NCBI GenBank assembly: GCA_020847765.1
Contig: JADLBJ010000169.1
Location: forward strand, 1-38,371
DNA length: 38,371 bases
Direction: 5' to 3'
Source: Dehalococcoidia bacterium
Lineage (GTDB): Bacteria > Chloroflexota > Dehalococcoidia > Tepidiformales > Tepidiformaceae
The notes beneath the pieces are model-generated. The model worked only from the letters and a program-made list of their open reading frames with translations, did not search any database and was not told the origin of the DNA. Below, in pieces: positions 9,540 to 18,005 of this stretch. Each line of letters opens with the position of its first letter. Position 1 is the stretch's first letter. The translations under genes were made by a program, and so were the position numbers.

Positions 9540-9935
9540 TCAGGCGAAGAGCAGCTCCTGCTCGCTGTCGCGGCGAGAAAGAGCCGCCCGGGCACCAATC
9601 GCAGCGCGCAGATCGCGTTCGGCGGCGATCAGGTTGTTGTGCGTGGGCACCGTCTCCTCCAGCTCGTCGGCGAGCAAGAACAACGGCTGCATCGGCACGC
9701 GACCGTGGCTGGGGTCGCCCTCCTTGCGCACGATGAGCTGCCGCACCCGCGCCCACAGCTCGATCGCCTCCGGCGTAACGTCCCATTCGTTAAGCGTCAC
9801 GACGCGATGAGGTCGCGTGAAGTAGCTCTGACGGTGAAGGTGGCAGATGAGCTCTGAGAGCTTCCGCTTGTGGTTGTGGTTGCGAAAGCGCCTCGGCTGT
9901 CGGCAGCGATCGAAGTCTCGCCAGACGGTGATCAA
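9540..9935 (-). CDS. Hypothetical protein
   Basis: ORF extends to 9974; a likely TTG start at 9935 gives LITVWRDFDRCRQPRRFRNHNHKRKLSELICHLHRQSYFTRPHRVVTLNEWDVTPEAIELWARVRQLIVRKEGDPSHGRVPMQPLFLLADELEE. Protein-like composition; no family recognised. Confidence 0.5.
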   Translation of the reverse strand: MITVWRDFDRCRQPRRFRNHNHKRKLSELICHLHRQSYFTRPHRVVTLNEWDVTPEAIELWARVRQLIVRKEGDPSHGRVPMQPLFLLADELEETVPTHNNLIAAERDLRAAIGARAALSRRDSEQELLFA

Positions 9936-9980
9936 CGCAAGCCTCCCTGGCTCAGATGGTTCACAACGCGGCACCGCCGC

Positions 9981-11147
9981 TCACGGGTCCAGCGGCAGCA
10001 GGTGGTAGACGCCCGCTTCGGCGCGCGGTCGCCCGTTGGCCCCGGCCGGGATCTCCTGCCAGACGAACCAGCCGCCGAAAACACCCGCCAGGTTTGTCAC
10101 CGATCCCGCGGCACTGGGCTCCAAGAATCGCACCTCGCCAGTGGCGAGATCATAGAACCCCCCGGTCCCGCTGAAGGCCCCCGCCGGCGCCCAGCTCAGC
10201 CGATGGCCGGCTGCGAGCACCCCCCACCCCTCCGCTCCCGCGTAACGAACGAGCGACCCGTCGTCGAGGTCCAGGGCGTACTTGGCCGCCAGACCGTCAT
10301 CCCAGGCGAGGTGCCGGCCCGACCCGTCCAGCCGCAGAAAGGACGGCGATCCGGGGGCGGCATAGCGCGTCACCTGCCCAGTTCCCAGTTCCGCGACCGC
10401 GAAAACGGAGCCGCCGGGCGCGGTCTCGATCCAGGCCGCAAGGCCGCCGCCAAGCGAGGGCGACTCCAGTCCATGGCCCGTTCGCGGGTCCGCCTCGGCG
10501 AGCACGCGGGTGCTGCCCGTCTCCAGGTCGTGGAGGAGCACCTGTCGGCGGAGACGCCCCGCGGGGTCCAGCGAATAGGCTGCCCAGCACACGACGTTGC
10601 CGTCGATCGCCGCGTAGGGGGCAAGGCCCAGCGGCGGTGCAGCTGTGGCGCCCGTCACCGCAGCGACCCCGGCCTGGCTCATCGCGACCGGGATCATCCG
10701 GCTCGTAGCGAGATCGCGGACTGTCAGCAGCCAGTCGGCGAAGGGGAGCGCCAGGCCCGTGCGCACGACCACCACACGGCTGCCGCTGACGGCCGTCACG
10801 ATGTCCTGGCGACCGGCAGGTGCCTCCCAGAGGGCTTCGCGCTCGCCGGTCAGCGGGTCCCACGCGAAGAATCGCCGGCCGCCGCCCCCTTCGGCCGTCG
10901 GCGTTTCGGAAAGCAGGAGTCGCGGACCAACCGCGGCGACCGGCTGCACGATCCCGCCGTCGCCGTACATCGGGAGGGAGACGGCGCCGGCACCAGTGGC
11001 GATGGGAGCCCCGACCCTCGCAGGCTCGGCCGCCTGAAGGTCGACTCGCAGCGTCGGCGCCGCTGTGGGCGTAGGCGAGGGCCGGTCGGCGGTCACCGGT
11101 CCGCCGCCGGCACAGCCAGAAACGATAAGCGTCACGCCAGCGACCAT
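9981..11147 (-). CDS. Predicted lipoprotein, beta-propeller-like (TolB-like repeats)
   Basis: MVAGVTLIVSGCAGGGPVTADRPSPTPTAAP: lipobox LIVSGC then a Pro/Thr linker. Repeating LAAWIETAPGG.. / VVCWAAYSLD.. / LLHDLETGSTRVLA blades. Confidence 0.72.
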   Translation of the reverse strand: MVAGVTLIVSGCAGGGPVTADRPSPTPTAAPTLRVDLQAAEPARVGAPIATGAGAVSLPMYGDGGIVQPVAAVGPRLLLSETPTAEGGGGRRFFAWDPLTGEREALWEAPAGRQDIVTAVSGSRVVVVRTGLALPFADWLLTVRDLATSRMIPVAMSQAGVAAVTGATAAPPLGLAPYAAIDGNVVCWAAYSLDPAGRLRRQVLLHDLETGSTRVLAEADPRTGHGLESPSLGGGLAAWIETAPGGSVFAVAELGTGQVTRYAAPGSPSFLRLDGSGRHLAWDDGLAAKYALDLDDGSLVRYAGAEGWGVLAAGHRLSWAPAGAFSGTGGFYDLATGEVRFLEPSAAGSVTNLAGVFGGWFVWQEIPAGANGRPRAEAGVYHLLPLDP

Positions 11148-11163
11148 GCCCCCCACCACCTTC

Positions 11164-12192
11164 CTACCAGACAATGCCGTGCCATTGCTCGATCGCCGTC
11201 CAGTGAATGTCCCAGTCGATGTCCTGATAAGGGGCGGCGGGCAGCGTGCTGTCGTGATACACCTGACCGACCTGGACAACCTCACGACCGTCATGCTGGT
11301 AATGGCCGTATACGGTGTCCCAGTGCTGGTAGGTCACCCCTGGCAGGAAGCCCGCCGGGTAATACGTCGACGCGTCGTACAGCACGTTTTCGGCGACCGG
11401 GTAGCCGCGATCCGTGTCGTACTTGATCGCCGCCAGCGCCTGCTCCCTGGTCAGCGTCCCCTCCACGTTGGGAGTGCCCGCCGCCACGTACCAGCGCGTG
11501 CCGCGCCAGCTGTTGAGCGTGAAGGGCATGTAGCCGGCGCCCCAGTTTGTCCCACCGTTCGCATCGGTCGCCAGCCAGAAGTCAGCGGCAAGCAGTTGCT
11601 GGTCATGGACCGAATCGCCGGTGAGCTTTTCCCGCACGCCGGTGTCCGGATTCACCGTGTGACTCGTCCGGGGTCCGAGAAACGCCAGACTGCTCATGGC
11701 CGTGGCGGGCCCGCAGTAGAACGGCGTCACCTGCGCGAAGGGGATGTACTTCTCTTGCAGAACAGAACGGCGCGGCTGGGCGGCCGCGCCCTGACCGCTC
11801 CGCCCGGCGACCAGCACGCCGGGCGTCGAAGGGACGACCTCACGGGCCGGCTCGCCCGTGAGCGCCCGAACCCACTGCTCGATGCCCTCGACGCGGTCGC
11901 GCGTGCCCCGACCGGCGAGCTCGTCGGCATAGGCGAGTGCGGCCGCCATCTTCGTGTTGGCGATCACCTGGTCGAGCACCGGCCGCTCGCAGCCTGGCTC
12001 GCTGCACCTCGGTCGTTCGCTCGGAGCGGCTGGCGAAACGGGCGCGCTGGGCTCAGGCGCCTTGCCCGTGTGGGGCCGCGTCGGGAGGGGAGGCGCCGCA
12101 GCGCCTCCGGGATCGGCGGGCAGGGCGTGCGCCGGAGCCCCGGAGAGCAGCACCAGTGCCGCCGCGACCAATGCGGCCAGGCTGGCGACCAC
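11164..12192 (-). CDS. Secreted C39-like (papain-fold) peptidase family protein
   Basis: Hydrophobic signal segment VVASLAALVAAALVLLSGAPAHA; QVTPFYCGPATAMSSLAFLG (Cys nucleophile); TYQHWDTVYGHYQHDGREVVQVGQVYHD (His region). Start (GTG) uncertain. Confidence 0.7.
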   Translation of the reverse strand: MVASLAALVAAALVLLSGAPAHALPADPGGAAAPPLPTRPHTGKAPEPSAPVSPAAPSERPRCSEPGCERPVLDQVIANTKMAAALAYADELAGRGTRDRVEGIEQWVRALTGEPAREVVPSTPGVLVAGRSGQGAAAQPRRSVLQEKYIPFAQVTPFYCGPATAMSSLAFLGPRTSHTVNPDTGVREKLTGDSVHDQQLLAADFWLATDANGGTNWGAGYMPFTLNSWRGTRWYVAAGTPNVEGTLTREQALAAIKYDTDRGYPVAENVLYDASTYYPAGFLPGVTYQHWDTVYGHYQHDGREVVQVGQVYHDSTLPAAPYQDIDWDIHWTAIEQWHGIVW

Positions 12193-13086
12193 GCGCGTGG
12201 CGGCACGGGCCGGTCGCTGGCGGGGAGAAGTCGTCAGGACGCTCAGCGCTGGCTCCTCGTGAACGAGACGACCCCAATGTCCGGTTTACGAAACCGCAAT
12301 GGCAAAAGGCTCGTCGTAGATGAACCAGAAAGGTAGTACAGCGGATAGTCCAGTCAAGTAACGGCGCTTTACAGATCGCCCTGTCTTTCCCATTTATCCG
12401 ATTGGAATACGGGCTCATTTTCTGATTACGACACGCCTGTATGTTGACTGCTCGCACGCGAACGACCCTCCGAATTCGAGCTGCGTTGGCAGCCGGGGCA
12501 TGGCGGCCTCGTCGTCACAAGGAGCAACTCGGCCGTCGGAATCGCACATGAACAGGGCACGAGCACGGCACGGGGGCACGGGTCGCGCGCGGGCCGCATC
12601 GTTGGAAGCTAGCTCGCGAGGGCCGGGATCGTCGCTTCTGAGGCCGTAAAGGGGCCGCCAGGCTGCACTTCTCTTGTCGGCGACGGCCGTAGCGGTGGCG
12701 AAGCGACCTCGCGTCGGCGGGGGTAGATCTCCTCGTCCTTGACCACGCCGCCGGCGCGAACTCCGGTGCTGGATCGAAATGCGAGCCGGCTGGTAGCCAC
12801 CCTGAGGAGACCGCAGTCGTCTGCCGATGATCCCGAGGTGAGGAAGAACTTTCCCCCACCGGACCTTCAGCTCCTGGGCGAGCGTATCCGGCTCCTGGGC
12901 GACGCGCTCACCGCTGCCCGCCGGGACATCGAGCAGGCGAAGGCTCCCTTCCAGCCGCTCGGCCTCTGGGCCACGGGAGACGGTCGTACCTGGTCCTTCC
13001 ATCGGCGCCAGCGCCATGAGCTACCCCGCGCAAGCTAACACCGACCCGCGTCGCCCCGGCCTTGACTCCAGGCGTGCCCTTCTCCT

Positions 13087-13983
13087 TCAGCGCGCGAGAA
13101 CCCAGTACGGCTCGCCGCTGCGCAGAGCTTGGAGCGTGTTGGCGTAGGCTGGTCCTCCGGCGCTCCAGTGCTGCCAGCCAGAATCCACCAGCGCGTACAC
13201 CGCCAGGCAGCCGCAGGCGCCCGGCGCACTTGCCCGCCCGTCCCACGTGATCAGGTTCCAGCCTGCCCGCAACGGCACCGGGGCGACCATCGGCCGGCTG
13301 TCGGCTGCCACCACGCTCGGCGGCGTCGGCATTGGAGCCACGACGTGCGCTTCCCTGGGTCCGTAGACGGCCGCGACAGCGGCTGCGTCGTCGGCACTGA
13401 AGTTGTAGAGCAGCGGGTTCATCATGATGCCCGGCTGGTCGGAATGGTTCAGGCCCAGGCAGTGACCGATTTCGTGAGTGACGGTGTTCTGGCGGCCCGC
13501 TTCGCTCAGCTGGAAGAAGGCGACCGGGTCAAGGCGCACCTCGCAGTGCGTGATTCGCGTTCCGTCCTGGCTGAGGTTCGCCTGTGCCGGCTGGCCCGCG
13601 TAGAAGACGGGCGGCAGCAGCGGCTTCACCGTGATCTCGACGTCATGGCCGCCCGCCGACCCCTGCAGCGGCGACGCCTCCGCCCATTGCGCGAAGGCCG
13701 CGTCCGCATATGCACCAACGGCGCTGTCCGCCCGGTAACCTAGCGCGAGGTGGTCCCAGCGCGTGCCGAGCAACCGGTATGCACTGCCGGAGAAGATGGC
13801 CACGCTGAAGAGGACCACCGCCCAGAAGCCAAGCCCGAGCACGAACCCCGACAAGGTGAGCCGAGGCACGGACCATGTGGGCTGGGGAGGAGCGAGGCGC
13901 GGATCCGAGCGCCCCTTCGCCTGCGCCACCATCCCGGCCACCCTGGCCGGGCCCATCTTCGTTGCGCTCCGGTTTTCGTCCAC
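13087..13983 (-). CDS. Matrixin-like zinc metalloprotease with C-terminal module
   Basis: HEIGHCLGLNHSDQPGIMMNPLL = HExxHxxxxxH plus Met-turn-like segment; N-terminal TM FVLGLGFWAVVLFSVAIFSG; C-terminal PVPLRAGWNLITWDG...GEPYWVLAR. Confidence 0.88.
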   Translation of the reverse strand: MDENRSATKMGPARVAGMVAQAKGRSDPRLAPPQPTWSVPRLTLSGFVLGLGFWAVVLFSVAIFSGSAYRLLGTRWDHLALGYRADSAVGAYADAAFAQWAEASPLQGSAGGHDVEITVKPLLPPVFYAGQPAQANLSQDGTRITHCEVRLDPVAFFQLSEAGRQNTVTHEIGHCLGLNHSDQPGIMMNPLLYNFSADDAAAVAAVYGPREAHVVAPMPTPPSVVAADSRPMVAPVPLRAGWNLITWDGRASAPGACGCLAVYALVDSGWQHWSAGGPAYANTLQALRSGEPYWVLAR

Positions 13984-14144
13984 CCGTCCACCCCGCCGCC
14001 GCGCCTTCGCAGCCTCCCGGCATGGGTGTCGGGCCGGTAACTAGATCGATGAACCCCGGTGCGGTGAACGCCTGGTTGCACACGCGGGGCGATGCGAGGC
14101 GCGTCACGTCCTGGCCGCGCGACGGCCACCGCCACGCCACCAGG

Positions 14145-14861
14145 TCAGGAGGGGCGGACGACTTCCGTTCGCGCTGCCCGCAGCACCAGCCGGTGTGAGT
14201 ACTGGCCTCCGCCAAAGGTCCCGCCACAGGTGATGAGCGTCACCGACTCTGTGGACGTCGGTGCCAGTACGTCCTCCATCGGCACCTCGTCCACCGGATA
14301 GAGGCGCGCCGCTGTCACCGCATATTCGATGCGCGTGCCGTCGGCCAGACGCACCTCTATCCCGTCTCCCGGTTGCAGCTTGCGCAGGTCCCAGAAGACA
14401 GCTGGGCCATGACGGACGTAATCAACGTGCCCGGAGAAGACCGCGTTCCCGCCCTGCCCCGGCTTCGCCGTAAAGCCATACCAGGCCACCACGTCCGGCC
14501 CGTCGGGCGATTCCATGGTGCCCGTGCTGTCCACGCCAAGCACCTCCACCGGCGCGTCGACCCCGATGCGGTCTATGACGAGGCGTGCCACCGGTGCGTC
14601 GAAGGTCTCCGGTGTGGGCAGCGCCGTCGCCACAGCATGCGCGAGCACTGAGGGCGGTTGCGGCTCGCCGTGAACGTCAGCGCGAATGGCGCGATGGGCA
14701 AACAGCTCCGCATATTGCGCGCTCGTTGGCACCTCGGGCGCCTCGCGCGGCGTCACCAGCACGATGAGGACGACGAGCGCCACGAGATTCGCCGCCAGCG
14801 CTGCTCCGAGCAGCGCCCCGCGACGGCGGCGTACCCAGCGGCGGAGGCGTCGTCTGCTCAT
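14145..14861 (-). CDS. Class D/E/F-type sortase
   Basis: N-terminal TM; FSGHVDYVRHGPAVFWDLRKLQPGD (catalytic His), SVTLITCGGTF (TLxTC Cys), YSHRLVLRA (Arg). Confidence 0.88.
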   Translation of the reverse strand: MSRRRLRRWVRRRRGALLGAALAANLVALVVLIVLVTPREAPEVPTSAQYAELFAHRAIRADVHGEPQPPSVLAHAVATALPTPETFDAPVARLVIDRIGVDAPVEVLGVDSTGTMESPDGPDVVAWYGFTAKPGQGGNAVFSGHVDYVRHGPAVFWDLRKLQPGDGIEVRLADGTRIEYAVTAARLYPVDEVPMEDVLAPTSTESVTLITCGGTFGGGQYSHRLVLRAARTEVVRPS

Positions 14862-14893
14862 ATCGCGCTTGCATTCTATCCACTATTCTGACC

Positions 14894-16825
14894 GTGAGGC
14901 AGGCGAGGCGGATGCGCAGGGCGATCCTTCGACACCCAAGGCTGTTCGTGGCGTCCGCCGTCGTCGTCCCCGTCCTCCTCGTTCTCGCCGGCTGGCACTA
15001 CTGGACACTCTATTCGAGCCTTGCTCATGCCCGCGAAGAATTGCTGAGCGCCCAGGCCCGCCTCAGCGACGTGGGCCTCAACCTCAGCCAGGGAGACATC
15101 GCCGTCGCCCGTGAGCAGCTTCGTTCCGCCAGCGAAGACCTCGCCAGGGCCCGTGACCATCTGCGCTGGGACCCGATTGCCCGCGGCACCCGTGCGCTGC
15201 CAGGCACCGGCGGCCAGGTCAAGGCCCTCGACCAGTTCCTCGACATGGCCGACCTGCTCGTGCAGATAGGAGAAGGCGCAACAAGCGCCGGCGCCAGGGC
15301 CGTCGCCCTTCGCGACACTCCGCCCGCCGGCCAGCCGCTCACACGTTCCCTCGTCGATCTGCTGGATGACACCGGCCCCGACCTCGACCGCGTGGACGAG
15401 CTCACCCGTCAGCTGGTCGCCATTCGCCTCGAGATGGGCGACGCGCGCCTCCTCCCACCCCTCGACGCCGTCCGCCGCCGCCTCGACCGCGAGCTCCCGC
15501 GCCTCGCAAACGCGATCGAGCAGGCCCGCCAGTCGAAGAGCCTGCTGCCCGCCTTCCTCGGCTTCCACGGCGACCGCAAGTACCTCGTCCTCGCCCTCAA
15601 CAGCGGTGAGCTCCTCCCGGGCGGCGGCCTCGTCACCACCGCCGGCGTCCTGCCCGTCAGCCAGGGCGTCAACGGCCGCCTCGAGTTCACCGACTCGACG
15701 GCGTGGAAGACCCAGTGGGAAGCGAAGGGTGGCGCCTACATCCAACCCCCGGGACCTCTCCAGCGCTACCTCCTCCGGGACTTCACCTGGAACCTGCTCG
15801 TCAGCAATTGGACGCCGGACTTCCCCACCTGGTCACAACAGGCGCTGGAGTTCTACGAGCTGGTCCACGGTCCCCAGGACGTCAACGGCGTCGTGGCCGT
15901 CGACCTCGTCGTCCTCCAGCGCCTCCTCACGGTCACCGGGCCGAAGACCCTCGACGTCGCAGGAGCCGGCCCCATCACCTTCGACGCCGACAACGCCATC
16001 ATCCTCCTCGAGCAGCTAACCCGGCAGCCGTTCGAACCCACAGACGATCGCAAGTCCGTCGTCGGCGAGCTGGCGAACGTGATCATCGCCGACCTCCTCC
16101 GCCTGCCGTCGAACAAGTGGGCTGACGCCGTCGACGTCATGCGCCGCCTCGGGCAGGAGCGGCACATCCAGATCCTCTCCTTCGACGCGGGCGAGCAAAC
16201 GATCATCCGCGACGTGCGCTGGGACGGCCGCCTGGAGGCGCCGCGCGGCGATTTCGTCCAGCTGAACGAGGCGAGCGTCCTCTCCACCAAGCTCAACCTG
16301 CTCATCAAGCCAGACGCCGAGTACCGGATCGACGTCAACGCGCTCGGCGACGCCCGCCACCACTTGGAGCTGCGCTACCACAACGGGCTCCCCGACTGGG
16401 CGGCCGGGAAGGATCCCAAGCTCGTCCAGCAGCTCTTCCTGAGCGGGCTCTACGGCGGCTATCTGCGCCTTTTCGGCCCCCGGGGGCTTGCCAACGAAGA
16501 GGTGACGATGGACGGCCAGCCCTGGGGCGTTGAGGACCAGGGCGACGACAGCGGTAAGCACTGGTTCGGCGCCTTCATGGCCCTCCCGCCCGGCGCCAGC
16601 CACGTCGTCGCCTTCCGCTGGACCGTCGCCCTCGCGACCACCAGCCCCGACGGGTACGACCTGTACATTCAGAAACAGCCCGGCACCGATGGCATGTGCG
16701 TCGCTCTCTCCCTCACACGGGAGGGCACCCCGGCCCGCACGCTGATCGTCACGGGCGGCACGCGCGACGGCAAGGGCCGCGTCTGCCTCACGACCGACAT
16801 CCGCGTCCACGCGCGCTTCTCCTGA
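14894..16825 (+). CDS. DUF4012 domain-containing protein
   Basis: N-terminal TM then KYLVLALNSGELLPGGGLVTTAGVLPVSQG...FTDSTAWKTQWEAKGGAYIQPPGPLQRYLLRDFTWNLLVSNWTPDFPTWSQQALEFYELVHGPQDVNGVVAVDLVVLQRLLTVTGP. GTG start, or ATG at 14912. Confidence 0.85.
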   Translation: MRQARRMRRAILRHPRLFVASAVVVPVLLVLAGWHYWTLYSSLAHAREELLSAQARLSDVGLNLSQGDIAVAREQLRSASEDLARARDHLRWDPIARGTRALPGTGGQVKALDQFLDMADLLVQIGEGATSAGARAVALRDTPPAGQPLTRSLVDLLDDTGPDLDRVDELTRQLVAIRLEMGDARLLPPLDAVRRRLDRELPRLANAIEQARQSKSLLPAFLGFHGDRKYLVLALNSGELLPGGGLVTTAGVLPVSQGVNGRLEFTDSTAWKTQWEAKGGAYIQPPGPLQRYLLRDFTWNLLVSNWTPDFPTWSQQALEFYELVHGPQDVNGVVAVDLVVLQRLLTVTGPKTLDVAGAGPITFDADNAIILLEQLTRQPFEPTDDRKSVVGELANVIIADLLRLPSNKWADAVDVMRRLGQERHIQILSFDAGEQTIIRDVRWDGRLEAPRGDFVQLNEASVLSTKLNLLIKPDAEYRIDVNALGDARHHLELRYHNGLPDWAAGKDPKLVQQLFLSGLYGGYLRLFGPRGLANEEVTMDGQPWGVEDQGDDSGKHWFGAFMALPPGASHVVAFRWTVALATTSPDGYDLYIQKQPGTDGMCVALSLTREGTPARTLIVTGGTRDGKGRVCLTTDIRVHARFS

Positions 16826-16835
16826 GCGCGCCGCC

Positions 16836-17999
16836 GTGACAGGTCCCGGGGAGCGTTTCGACGTCGCCGTCGTCGGTGCGGGCCCGGCTGGCTCGGCCGC
16901 TGCCATCGGACTGGCCCGCCGGGGACGCCGCGTCGTGCTTCTCGACCGCGCCCGCTTCCCCCGTCGCAAGGCGTGCGGCGAAGGGCTCTTCCCGGGCGGC
17001 ACCCGCGCCCTTCGCGCCCTCGGCCTCAGCGACGCCGACCTCGAGCCAGCCGTTCCGCTCGAATCCCTCCGCTTCACGGCGGGGCCTGCCACCGTCGAGG
17101 CGCCCCTCCCGGCCGGCGGCCTCGGCGTAAGGCGCGACTGGCTGGACGCAGCACTGGTGGACCGGGCACATGCGGCCGGCGCGGACGTCCGCACCGGCGT
17201 TGTCGTCCGCGGCCTGCTCCGCGACCGAGGACGCCTGACCGGCGTCGCTACCGACGCGGGCCCGCTCTTCGCGCGCGCGGTGGTCGCCGCCGACGGGCTG
17301 CACTCGCCGCTCCGGCGCAAGGCCGGCCTCGACGGCCGGCGGCCGGGCGACCGGTACGGCGTTAGCGCGCACGTGCGCCTCCCCGGTCGTCTAGCGCCGA
17401 GGATCGACGTGTTCTTCGATGCCGGATTCGAGCTCTACCTGACGCCGGTGGGCGAAGACGTGGCGAACGTGGCACTCCTCATGCGCCGGCCCATGATGGC
17501 GGGCTTCGCCGGCGACCTGAGCGGCCATTTCGCCGCCACCCTGCGGGCACATCCCCGCCTCGCCAGCGGATGCGAAGTGCTGGACCAGCCGCGCGCCGCA
17601 GGTCCATTCCCGCGCGGCTGCACGCGCGCCTGGCGCCAAAACCTCATGCTGGTCGGTGACGCCGCCGGCTTCTTCGACGGCATCAGCGGCGAGGGCATGT
17701 CCGCGGCCCTGCTCGGCGCCGCCACCGGCGCCCACGCGCTCGACCGCTGGCTCGACGACGGAGATCACGCCCATCTCCGACGCTACGACGCCGAGCGGCG
17801 CACCCTGGTGGGCAACGCCAACCTGCTGGCGCGGCTCTCCCTCGCGCTCGCCCGCCGGCCCGGGCTCGCAAGGCGAACGGTCGCGAACCTCGCGAGCCGG
17901 CCCGAGACGTTCGCCCGGCTCGTGGCGATCAGCGCCGGCGAGGCACCCCTGCACGCGTTCGGCCCCCGCGACGTCGTTGCCCTGGTAGCCGGCCGCTGA
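16836..17999 (+). CDS. FAD-dependent oxidoreductase, geranylgeranyl reductase-like
   Basis: DVAVVGAGPAGSAAAIGLARRGRRVVLLDRARFPRRKACGEGLFPGG; NLMLVGDAAGFFDGISGEGMSAALLGA. GTG start. Confidence 0.9.
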   Translation: MTGPGERFDVAVVGAGPAGSAAAIGLARRGRRVVLLDRARFPRRKACGEGLFPGGTRALRALGLSDADLEPAVPLESLRFTAGPATVEAPLPAGGLGVRRDWLDAALVDRAHAAGADVRTGVVVRGLLRDRGRLTGVATDAGPLFARAVVAADGLHSPLRRKAGLDGRRPGDRYGVSAHVRLPGRLAPRIDVFFDAGFELYLTPVGEDVANVALLMRRPMMAGFAGDLSGHFAATLRAHPRLASGCEVLDQPRAAGPFPRGCTRAWRQNLMLVGDAAGFFDGISGEGMSAALLGAATGAHALDRWLDDGDHAHLRRYDAERRTLVGNANLLARLSLALARRPGLARRTVANLASRPETFARLVAISAGEAPLHAFGPRDVVALVAGR

Positions 18000-18005
18000 G
18001 GGCCC

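Noticed and set aside
12415-13017. 200-aa minus-strand ORF as a protein-coding gene
   Set aside because: Composition shifts to low-complexity Arg/Pro/Ser after about 80 codons, competing ORFs in other frames, no recognised motif. Kept only as a possible relic.
15190-15220. LPGTG string (TRALPGTGGQVK) in the DUF4012 protein as a sortase signal
   Set aside because: It is internal near the N-terminus, not followed by a C-terminal TM and positive tail; chance occurrence.
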